Source: Gonium pectorale (Eukaryota; Chlorophyta; Chlorophyceae; Chlamydomonadales; Volvocaceae). Taken from it: DNA of 20,107 nt. The stretch is taken from NCBI GenBank assembly GCA_001584585.1, contig LSYV01000069.1:375529-395635 (forward strand). Reading direction: 5' to 3'. The notes beneath the pieces were generated by a model. The model did not search any database and had not been told where the DNA came from. It saw nothing but the letters and a program-made list of their open reading frames with translations. Both the position numbers and the translations under genes were made by a program. Of the stretch, positions 1 through 9,017 are shown piece by piece; position 1 is the first letter of the stretch; every line of letters begins with the position of its first letter.

Positions 1-163
1 CCCAACCTGCCGACCGCGTTCCGTCCCTGCTCCCCGGCTTTTGACGGGCATGCAAGGTGTAACCAGGAGCCCCTAACCGGTACCCTGCAGCGCCCATCTG
101 CCCAACTCCAGTCACAAGCAGCTTCCCTGTGACCTGTTTTTTTTCCCCACTTTACCTTCGAGT

Positions 164-3100
164 TTATCTGTCCAGCTGCCCGCCTGCCCACCAGCCCCAC
201 CCACCGTCCATCAGGTGCTCTGGTCCGAACACCTGGAGCTCCGTAATCTGGAGCGCGCACGCGGTCATGACGCACTGGTTGTTGCGGTTCTGCAGCGTCA
301 CCCAGCGCCCGTACCGCCACGTGCTGAAGGGCACGGTCACGCTGGAGCACAGCCCCATGGGCGACCCCTGCGCCCACACCGCGGGGTTGCCCGCCACGCG
401 CCGCGCGTCCTTCTTGGTCGTGACACTGGTGTTTCCGATGCGCAGCTCTGCGTTTGACAGGCTGTCCGCGCAGCAGTCGCACCGGGTGAAGATGACGACG
501 TGCGAGATGGCGTACACCTTGCCCAGGTCGAGCGACAGCCAGGGGGTCCGGTCGCCCTTGGTGGCGGTGTGGCAGATCCAGGGGGTCTGGCCGCTGACGG
601 GCCCGCTGTACGACGTCACGCCGTCGATGCAGTACCTGCCGGTCAGCGGGGTCTTGCCCGCCATGTTCTCTGTCGAGAGGTACGCCTTGACGCCGGGCTG
701 CCGAGCAAAGTTGATGAAGACAATGGGACCTGGCGGGGCGCGGCGGGGCGGGGCGGGGCGGGGCGGGAAGAGGGAGTGGTGGGGTTTGGATCGGCTTGGG
801 CGGAGCGGTGGCTGATGGCGGGCCATGCACGCGTGATGGCTGCGGGTGTGCAGTGGTGCACGGGCTGCGGGCCATGCACGCGTGATGGCTGTGGGTGTGC
901 AGTGGTGCACGGGCTGCGGGCCATGCACGCTTCATGGCTGTGGGTGTGCAGTGACGCACGGGCGTATTGGCTGGTGGCTGGTGGCGCTGTGCGCGACACA
1001 AGGACGCACGCTCCCCTCCATCACACACGTGGGTACGTGAAGCGAAGCACACCAACGTGCGCCAAAGCCGTTGCTGCAATCCCTGCTAAGCTGAGCGACG
1101 CGAGCGCGTCCAACACCGCAAACACACAAATGCCAGGCCTGCGTGTGGCTGCATATGGCTGCCCTGAGGCGGCGCGCACGCGACACGAGGGTCACTTACG
1201 AGGGGGCGGCGGCGGGGGTGGCGGCGACGGCGAAGGGGGCAGGGGCGGGGGGTACCCGAGGCAGTACAGGGGGTCCGACCCAGCAGGGTACTTGCAGACC
1301 GACACGACCGCTGCGCTGCCTTCAATGACGTCTGCAGGGAAGCGGGCGGGCGAGCGGGTCAGTCCGGGACGACTGAGATGTTTGTTGTGGATGTCTTGTT
1401 TGTGCGCCACCGTGTTTGCCCTACCGGTACGGCGCAGCAGCGCTCAAGTGTTGGCGAGACGGGCTGCCACTTTAAGCTGGGCTTACGACCTTCATTGTGT
1501 GTGTTACGTCGTGCGAATATGCGTGCGTGCTTGTGAACATGCTGCAAGCAAACAGACAAGTGTGTGTGTGTGTGTGTGGCCAGGGCCACGGGATGCACCC
1601 ATTCCACAGGGAACGGGTCAGCATTAGACACCTGCCTGACTGCCGCTGGTACCCACCCTGAGCACGACCCTCGCATCCCCTACACCCCGGAGACCGGACT
1701 CCATCACGCCGCCCTGGTTCTGGTCTTGCTCAACTCCCTACAGTGCGACGCCGTCCTGCTTCGCTTCCGCTCCACCAGGTACCGGTACACCCTGACGGCC
1801 GTTGCGCCCGCCCGCTCGCACGGGCACAAGCCTCTCCCCTCCCATCCCCTGCCCCACCCTACCCTTGACGAAGATGATGACGTCGAACGGGTCGTCCTTG
1901 CCCGCCGGGATAATGAAGGTCTGGCCCTCGCCAAGGACGGCCCTGATCCGGAAGCGCGTGCCACTGGCGTCGTCCCAGCCCTTGAAGCGGTCCTCGTCCT
2001 TGTCCGTGTTGTGGATGCTCACCTGCAGACGGGGCAGCACGACGACGGGTGGATGGACGAGTTCGCAAGAGGCCACAAACAAAAGGCATGCAGGAATTCA
2101 CGGGGGTGACGGGGTGACGGGGTTTCGATAGTGTCTGGGTCTGGGCCAGGGACACAGGGTGCAAAGCTACGCGACGACGTCCGTCAAGACGTCCCTGCCA
2201 ACACGCCCTGGAGACACGGACACCTCCGTCCCCCCTCGAGGCTGCCCCTCTGGAGGCGTCGGCAGGGGGTCGTTTTGCCAGGTGCGGTGCTCGTGCACGC
2301 CGTTGCTCTTAGACACCACCCAGCACCGGCCCAGCAGGACCCACCTTGTTGACAAATGTGTCCTGCAGGTTTGCGTCGCCTCCGCCTCTCGCACGGAAGG
2401 AGACAAAGACGTTCCTGCCCGTACGGAAGGCCAGGGATGACGGGGCTCTTGTGAATGTATGGTAAGGATTGCTCGGACTGAGGGGCCCTTGCGAAAAGGA
2501 CTGCTCGGGCACCCCCATCAGCCCCCCCGTGTGGATGGCCGACCCACGGGTCACATACTGGTCCCAGCTCGTCGGTGCGCGCAAACACCCGTCGCCCCAT
2601 GCCGGGTGGTCACACCCGCCCGCAGCGCACGCCGCATCGCACGGGCATGGCGGCGGACCACCCCACCCCCACCCCCACCCCTGCTCCCGTTCCCGCCATG
2701 CGCACCGCCATCATGCCACCACGCGCACACACGCCGCTCACCGCCGCGCTCACGGCCCCTGGTTCGGCCCGCCACAACGCCCCACAGCACCCCCCTTGGA
2801 CCCCCCTTCACCCCCCTACTCGCACATCGCCCCTGCCCCCCTCCCCCCCTCCTGCTTCATCCCAACACGTGCAGTTAGCAAACAGTAACCTGGCTTAACC
2901 AGCACCATGCAAGTCCGTGTAAGACCTGTACTTGTAACATGCAAGCAGCACGGCACTCACTCGGTGTAGCCGTCCCCCAGCCAGTCGGGCTGAATGATGA
3001 GCATACTGCCCTTGTTGGTCAGGTAGGTTGCAGGCAGCCGGTAGTCCACCATGACGCCCTCAGGCGCCAGGTCGGTGCCCGACAGCCACGCGAGCGGGCT

Positions 3101-6100
3101 GGCCCACCGCAGGCGGTATAGCTCCGGAGCGGAGGGGCACGCGTCGGCGTAGCCCATGAGCGTCGAGTTGTCGCCGTACTCGACAAATCTGTTGTCCACG
3201 ATGCCGTACGCGTGGTACAGGCCGTAGTCTGCCGTGCATGCGCGCGGGAGCCGTACGTTTGAGAGAAGCGGCGGGTGGTGCTGGGCTCGTCTGGGTAGAC
3301 GCCACGCGCGGGGGTGCGCGGGCGACACGACAGGGGCATGTGGCGGCGCACGCGACGACTGCGGTGCTGTATGTACAGGCGGCAGTGCGAGCGACTGCGG
3401 TGCTGTTTGTCCAGGCAGGCAGCAGTTCAAGCAACCCAGGTGGGGCAGGCGTACACGAGAGCGCGCCGCGCCGCGCCGCGGCCCCGCGCCCAGGCGAGCT
3501 CTGCGAGTTCGTGCGCTCGCTGAGGCAAGAGCCGAGCCCTCCCTCGAGCACAGCGCCGCAAACGACACCACTCACTGTGCAGGATCTCGTGGATCGCGAC
3601 CCTGGACTGGACCTGCGCAGCATCGAAACACAGCACGCAGCACGCCCCACACGGTCATTGCTCAACTTGCGCGTCTGCGTCGATGCCCGACCGCCCGACG
3701 CGCTGCTGAGCTGTTCTTGTGCACTGCGGGGCGCCGGCCCGTGGAGGCCCCCCCCCGTGAGCCGGCTGAGTGCCATCGTCGGCTGGCAGTGCAGCAGCCC
3801 CGCCCATCCCATGCCACTAATACCATCCCTTCCCCGCTGCTGCTTACCACCAGGGTGGAGAGGTACATGGAGAGGAAGCCCGGCCGGTTGAAGGCGAGCG
3901 GGTAGTGGCCTTGCGCGGGCGGCAGCGCACAGCGTGAGGAGCGCATGGTCGTCGGGATGGTGAAGGAGAGGTGGTCGTAGCCTGTTGCGTAGTCTGCGGG
4001 GGTGAGAAACGGTGAGGGAGGTGAAGGAGGTGAAGGAAAATGGGGTCAAGAGGTGGTCGCACCCCGTAACTTAAAGCGTTTGTGATACCAAGTGCAGAGC
4101 ACCGGGGTTGCGCGGAGGAGGTGCGCGTTCCAAACACAGATCACCCGCGTGCTGCAACCGTGCCGTCGTCCGCGTCGCCGGGGAGGGCAAGCAAGCGCCC
4201 CTACCATCGCCGAGCTGCGCCTGGAGCGCAGCGGTGACCGCGTCAGACCACGGCGGCTCGACGGGGTAGGTGCAGAAGCGCGTGATGAAGCTGTTGCACG
4301 TGACGTTGGTCTCAATCACCTGCGGGACGGGACATGGCACGTCAGGGAGGTCACTCCGTCGCAGCAAAGAGCGCGCATGCCACGACGCATGCCACGACGC
4401 ACGCGGCCTGCCTGCCGCCGTCGCTGAAGCGGCATCCAGGCAGCCGGGCAGAAGAAGCGAAAGGTACGGCACCGGTACGCCAGGAGCCATCCCTCGCTGA
4501 CGAGGTACGGCATCTCTGGCCCCCCCCTCTGCCCGGTCCGCAATCCGGCAGTGCCCACGCACGCAAATGCAATCCCGGCCAGGCAGCGCCGTCGCGCACC
4601 CGCAGCCTCGTCCGGTCGATCTTCATCTGCCCGTAGCTGCACGCCTCCAGGCGGTCCGCGTGGCCGCCGCTCCGGAGGTAGAAGTCGCGGACCTGGCCCA
4701 CATTCAGCCCCGAGTCAAACGAGCAGTTGCCCACCACTCTCAACACGCTGACCAGGATCCGGATGTTGGCGCCGACGCTCTGGGGCAGGACCGACACGTT
4801 CGCCGCCTGCTGGGCCATCCTGTCAGCGAGAGGAGGGTGCCGCGCGTGGCAGATTTACAGATTTACATATCACAGGCTCCCCACAGAGGGGTTAGCAGGG
4901 TGGGGGTGTCTTCCGTGGGTATTGTCGGGCTGGGCTAAAGAGGCTACGACAGGATCACCGCGGGGGGGGGGGCACTGGGCAAGCATGCCATAAGTGCTAT
5001 ACCCGAGCGAGCCAGGCATTTTACTGAGGACAAGCGGAGGGAGGGAGAAGCCACCCTGGCGGAGCGGCGGAGCGCAGGGGGCCTCTGTCCCGCCCCCACC
5101 CCACCACAAATACGGCTCTCCTAGGTGCAGGCTGTCCCTCGGCCGACCAAGGCGGGACACCGGTTCCCCACGCTCCTAGCTGCCGCAGCGTTGAGGCGAT
5201 CTCTTGTTGGGGCGGGTAGCGCCCTTGGCCAGCGTCGGCCCGGAAATGTAACACATAACACACACATACACACACTCTCCAATCTCCCATCGCCATCCGC
5301 AGACGGCACCGCACACGACGGCCGCCCGCCCGGCGCCATCGCCCGTTGCCTGGGCTGCCCGAGCCGCTCCCCACGGCCACCGGCACGCCCCCGAGTGCCG
5401 CCGCCGTGCGTTGGCCCCCATCGAGCGGGGCACGCTGTGCGGGCGGACGTGTCCGGAGGGCGGCCGGGCGCCCACCCCTAACGCCTTCAGGCGTCAACAC
5501 CCACGCACGAGACCCGGACTGGGCAGCGCGCACAGCGGGACCCTCTCCCGTGGCAGGCCCATCCGCGAGGGCCGGGGATGAGGGCCGGGGGTGAGGGCCA
5601 CCCACCCCTCGGCCAGCCTGGGCCGAGCTCCATCCCCGGCAGACGGCGACGGGCGTGGTGAGGCCCAGTTCTGGGTTTTGCGTGCGGGCTCCCGGCCACC
5701 CGGCGGGGCAGCACCCTGGCCCCTACTTGGGCCTGTAGAGGACAAGGACTTACCGCCTGGTTGCGCCGAGAAGACTGTCACGCCGGAGGTCCACTATTTC
5801 AAAGGTCTGCGAGGGAGCACGTGCGGAGTGTTGTGGCACGGTTCTAGTCGACGCAACAGGGCAAAGCTCGTCCAGCAAAGCGCACCTTCTCCACGCCCTG
5901 CCCCTCCAGCGCACCGCCGGCCTGACCTGAACTGGCGCCTACAAGCGGGTAGCGGACAGCACGGCGGAGAGGAGTGATGAGTACAGGCGAGTACTGAAAC
6001 AGTAGACAGCCAGATGATCCCCAGATACCGCGTGCTAGAACAGCAGCAACAGAAGGGGATGGTCGCTCCGCCTCTCCTCGAATGACGACTCCGTCGCTTC

Positions 6101-6252
6101 AACTTCACAGCGTTACGGTCTCCTTGGCACTAGGGACGCCCGGCCTGTCCCAGAGCTGGAAATCACGCACCTGCCAGCAACACGACCACGGAGAGCGACA
6201 GGAACAGCCGGTGCAGGTGGGATGCTGGGCGACCCATCCCCCCGATGCTCAT
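164..6252 (-). CDS. Secreted gametolysin-type (peptidase M11) metalloprotease with Pro-rich hinge and C-terminal fucolectin/F5-8C-like domain
   Basis: Twelve exons (high to low): 6252-6171, 5938-5886, 5806-5754, 4819-4600, 4319-4205, 3993-3848, 3612-3576, 3228-2961, 2414-2345, 2022-1863, 1331-1200, 729-164. Phases agree at every junction, giving about 633 residues. Residues 1-28 look like a signal peptide (core LFLSLSVVVLLAG). A prodomain-like region follows (NIRILVSVLRV, then ACSYGQMKIDR). The zinc site HEILHNYGLYH is at about 231-241, followed by EYGDNSTLMG with a Met-turn candidate at 260 and CPSAPELYRLRWASPL, all typical of gametolysin. A Ser/Pro hinge spans about 429-445. A fucolectin-type domain spans about 451-614 (CIDG, WLSLDLGKVY, CDCCADSLSNAELRIGN, LQITELQVFG). 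M11 enzymes of volvocine algae act on cell wall or matrix glycoproteins; the substrate here is inferred. The stop at 166-164 is the simplest end, but a donor at 204 (GTGGGT) could lead to exons beyond the left edge. Exons 1-3 are less certain than 4-12. Confidence 0.85.
205..729 (-). other. Exon encoding fucolectin (FTP)/F5-8 type C-like galactose-binding domain
   Basis: This exon carries the C-terminal carbohydrate-binding-like module of the metalloprotease. The acceptor is at 731-730 (CCAG), and the exon enters in phase 1, completing an Arg codon with the hinge exon. Family hallmarks in order are an N-terminal NFA strand, CIDG, WICHTAT, PWLSLDLGKVY, the CDCC pair followed by LSNAELRIGN, GRWVTLQ, and the terminal LQVFG. 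In eel-fucolectin/tachylectin/pentraxin-type domains the equivalent positions form a jelly-roll that often binds fucose and calcium. Whether this copy binds sugar cannot be judged from the sequence alone. Confidence 0.82.
733..768 (+). repeat. G-rich tract (GGGGC repeats) next to a splice acceptor
   Basis: Repeated GGGGC units on the plus strand, which read as CCCCG in the transcript of the minus-strand gene, abut the acceptor at 731-730. On the plus strand this could fold as a G-quadruplex. In the transcript it acts as an unusually C-rich polypyrimidine tract. Confidence 0.6.
820..965. repeat. 49-bp minisatellite, about three copies, in the last intron of the M11 gene
   Basis: Three direct copies start at 820, 869 and 918, each beginning GGGCCATGCACGC. 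Copies one and two are almost identical. The third carries several substitutions and is shorter at its end. The array lies inside the 470-bp intron between the hinge exon and the lectin-domain exon, so it does not change the protein. Confidence 0.9.
1200..1331 (-). other. Exon encoding the end of the M11 domain and the Ser/Pro hinge
   Basis: The encoded peptide begins DVIEGSAAVVSVCKYPAG and runs into YPPPLPPSPSPPPPPPPPR. The donor is an ideal GTAAGT (1199-1194). Such (S)PPP tracts are hydroxyproline-rich linkers in volvocine matrix proteins and proteases and are probably glycosylated. The plus strand of the same stretch is a GGC/GGG-rich run around 1201-1250. Confidence 0.8.
3576..3612 (-). 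other. 37-nt micro-exon carrying the first half of the zinc-binding motif
   Basis: The exon encodes VQSRVAIHEILH plus one base. It enters in phase 0 from the exon ending at 3848 (donor GTAAGC) and leaves in phase 1 (donor GTGAGT). The next exon, starting at 3228, restores Asn and continues YGLYHAYG, so the full HEXXHXXGXXH motif exists only after splicing. No other joining of these two exons keeps both the frame and the motif. Confidence 0.8.
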
Positions 6253-6703
6253 CTCCGTGGGTTGCAGCCTGTATGATGCACAGAGGGCGAGCACGCACGG
6301 GGTACGCGGGAGCTTCGTTGTGGCAGGTACGTACCCAGAAGGAGCAGGAGATGAAACTACAATGAGCTGGACATTCATAATGACTAAGTGGATCGAACCG
6401 GTCGATGGGGGGGCACCGCCGGGATGACAGGATGACTGCTTCTATACCTTCTGTCGGCATGTCCGGTAACAATCATCAGTGAGGCGGCACGGCCAGCTAA
6501 AGCGGTGCTCATTCTAGGTTTGGCGTAGATTATGGCACAGCGCACGTTTGGGTTTCAGCAATACCCCAAATGGCGGGAAGTTGGGGCTGAACGGGTCATA
6601 TTTCCGCAGGCGGTGCCGCTTGGTAAGAGCGTCCCCTGTCAAATCTGATTACATAACTGTCTACCGTTCAGGCAAAGTGAATGCCGCGTCGGACCCTTAC
6701 TCA

Positions 6704-6839
6704 CCCGTTTGCGCCGAAGCCCATTTTCCGGTTCACGCGATGCCTCCCTAGGAAGCCTTTCGGCTGCTGTTAGGACGCAGTCAGTGAAGCCAAGCTTATG
6801 TTATTTCAAGAGGTCGAGAACATAACTGGCGCAAACGGG
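6704..6839. repeat. 136-bp unit bounded by perfect 12-bp inverted repeats
   Basis: CCCGTTTGCGCC at 6704-6715 is matched by its exact reverse complement at 6828-6839. The ends and size resemble a miniature inverted-repeat element. The flanking bases do not show an obvious target-site duplication, and there is no coding capacity, so mobility is only a guess. Confidence 0.4.
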
Positions 6840-7224
6840 CCGCGCTGCCTAATCCACTAGTTGCAGCAAGTTGTGCAGTGGCAGCGCTGTAGTATGAAGA
6901 GTGAAGCAACTCACCGGCGGGCGATTACCAAAGTCCAACTGCAGGCTGAAACTAGGCTTCCGCTCGCGGCATTTGTGGCAGAACCGAATTATATGTATGT
7001 GAGATGTATGGGGGGCACGCGAGTGCACTATGCTACGAGAGGGCGGGCCTGACACTCTCGACCACTCTCAATCCTTGGATACAAAGCAGAAATTATATAG
7101 TCTTAAGCAATTATGTTCACGTAGGCTTGTGCAGAAATAAGGCAATGGCGCAGCTTACGCATGGAACTACTCTACTACCTTTCCGGTCTTTGGCTTTCTT
7201 GTCATGTGCAGATACGCCATTGGT

Positions 7225-7241
7225 AGCTAGGGCCCCTAGCT
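7225..7241. repeat. 17-bp near-perfect palindrome
   Basis: AGCTAGGG and CCCTAGCT flank a single central base. It lies in the intergenic region and its function is unknown. Confidence 0.5.
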
Positions 7242-8594
7242 CTATATCGACTGATGAAAGCACCGTTCGGTTCGAGTGCCCGACCGTACGTCGCCGCCCG
7301 CCCCCCGCCCCAAACCACGAATCCGTACGGCACTCTACATGGAAACCTCCCTCCCTGGCCACTCAATCCAACCACGCAAGCACTCGGGAGCTACCACCCC
7401 ATGTAGATAGGCAGCGCAGCATGAGGGGACTCGTGCGGTGGATCCCAACCCTTACAGCCGCACGCCGCATCCCGGCTTCCCCCAAGCAGCATGCCGAGCC
7501 AACAGCCGGGCCAAGCCTTTCATCAGCGTGGCTGCGCCGTCACAGCTTTTGAATGGCCCCCAGGCAGAATTGCCCATGACGCCAGCCTTGCCAGCTTGCC
7601 ACCTACCCCAGCCGGCGGTACGGCATGCCGTACCTGTCACACCCCAGCTCCAGACGAGGCAGTTGGCTCTATCAACAGTGGGGCATCGGCCGGCCCGTGC
7701 TGCCGCAGCATGTGCAGTGTCCCCCCCCACCACGGACTACATGCCGGGCGCTGCCCCCTCAGTGGCAGGCCGAACCGGCGATAGGGACATCATCTTCAAC
7801 ACGGGCTCCTTGCTTGCGTTCAAGCGCGTTGCCTGCCATCCTCACAACGCACACGCACCTCGGCCTCTTAGACCTGTCTTTCTGCATTTCGTATCGCAGA
7901 CGTAACACACGCGCCTCCGCGCACCACCACAACATAACAATGCGGTGTACCGCCGGGCGGTGACCCCGCAAAGCCACCAACTCGCCACCTGCGACGCCCC
8001 GCCCCCTGGTCGAGCTTGTACCAATGCGCCATGCTCCTGCAACACATCAAACCGCTACCGTAGCAGGCGGCCTGGCGCCCTGGGCCTGCGTGATGCCCAT
8101 GTATGGGCCGTGCGCTCCCAAGAGCAAGGTGAGTAGGTGACGGCTCACGCTGGCTCGGGCCAAGTAGCCACAACGTACGGCGATCTCCGACCATGGACGG
8201 TGACCAGCCAAAAACGACGCACGAGCACGGAGCACACCTGCCAAGTGCCAACCACGAACGGTGAAATCAGAGGACGGATGCCCGTAAAATGCAGGCGCGC
8301 GGACAAATGGGCATGTCCGTTGAGGCGGGCACTTCCTCACCCCTCTGCGAAATTGCCCTCTTGTTATGACGCCCTGCGGCTGCTCCTCCGCCCCGCACGC
8401 CCCCGCGCGCCCCCGCCAAAACGTTTGAGCGCAACGGCGCAGCGCGGCGCCCCCCTCCCACCGCAACGGCGCAGCGCCCCCACAGCGTAGAACGCACGCA
8501 AGGCTGACAACAACGCACCCGCATGACCTCGCAGGCGGGATCTCCTGCTGGCACAGCCAGGACCCAACTGCCGGTGGTCGGCACGAGCGAACGG

Positions 8595-8757
8595 CCACAC
8601 CCGCACCCACACCCGCACCCACACCCACACCCACACCCACACCCACACCCACACCCAAACCCACACCCACACCCACACCCACACCCACACCCACACCCAC
8701 ACCCACACCCACACCCACACCCACACCCACACCCACACCCACACCCACACCCACACC
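8595..8757. repeat. ACACCC hexamer microsatellite, about 27 units
   Basis: An almost uninterrupted run of CCCACA units with two early G-for-A variants and one CCCAAA variant near its middle. It lies about 260 bp beyond the stop codon of the ankyrin-type gene. It is open in several frames (Pro-His and Val-Gly type translations), but these are artefacts of the repeat. The unit differs from the TTTTAGGG-type telomere known from chlamydomonads. Confidence 0.95.
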
Positions 8758-9017
8758 GCTGCATCACCCATCCCCGGTTCTTCTCTCTCTCCTCTTTCAG
8801 CACCTAGCCTACCACTATTTACCACTGCCTTGTGCCGTGCCGCAATCGTACGGCAGCAAGCCAGAACGCAGCGTGCCGTCGCCCACGTCTCGCCGCACAC
8901 CGCCCTGGTGCACGCTGCGCCCCGCACCACAACACACCCATGTGCCCTGTGCCACCCTGCGCCACCCTGCCGTTTGCCACCCTGTCGTTTGCCCAACACC
9001 ACCCCGCACAGCAAGCC

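Larger units (their letters stand above)
6253..8594. other. Intergenic region, presumed promoter side of the M11 gene and downstream flank of the ankyrin gene
   Basis: No gene model is convincing here. Open frames exist on both strands, but they lack family motifs, and the codon choice of neighbouring genes and paired splice sites are missing. The part around 6450-7250 is visibly richer in A/T than the flanks. The minus-strand frame stays open upstream of 6252, so a longer N-terminus of the protease is formally possible. The Met at 6252 was chosen because it places a hydrophobic signal core at the right distance. No clear TATA box was found for the protease. Confidence 0.5.

Noticed and set aside
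1..84. Further downstream exon of the protease at the left edge (acceptor CTGCAG near 90-85)
   Set aside because: The frame is open in the required phase but codon use is poor and no motif is seen. The in-frame stop at 166-164 is simpler.
500..1627. Long plus-strand open frame (375 codons) over the protease 3' exons
   Set aside because: It is the antisense of the fucolectin and hinge exons. Its translation is Arg/Gly-rich without motifs, while the minus strand gives clear domains.
8068..8131. Possible plus-strand exon ending in AAG before GTGAGT
   Set aside because: It has a good donor and fair codon choice, but no partner exon, start or homology was found on either side.
8595..8757. Interstitial telomere
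   Set aside because: The unit is ACACCC (GGGTGT), not the TTTTAGGG type expected for chlamydomonads or another standard telomere repeat.
8523..8807. Pro-His or Val-Gly repeat proteins across the hexamer array
   Set aside because: They are produced only by the microsatellite being stop-free in several frames. There is no start context or splice evidence.
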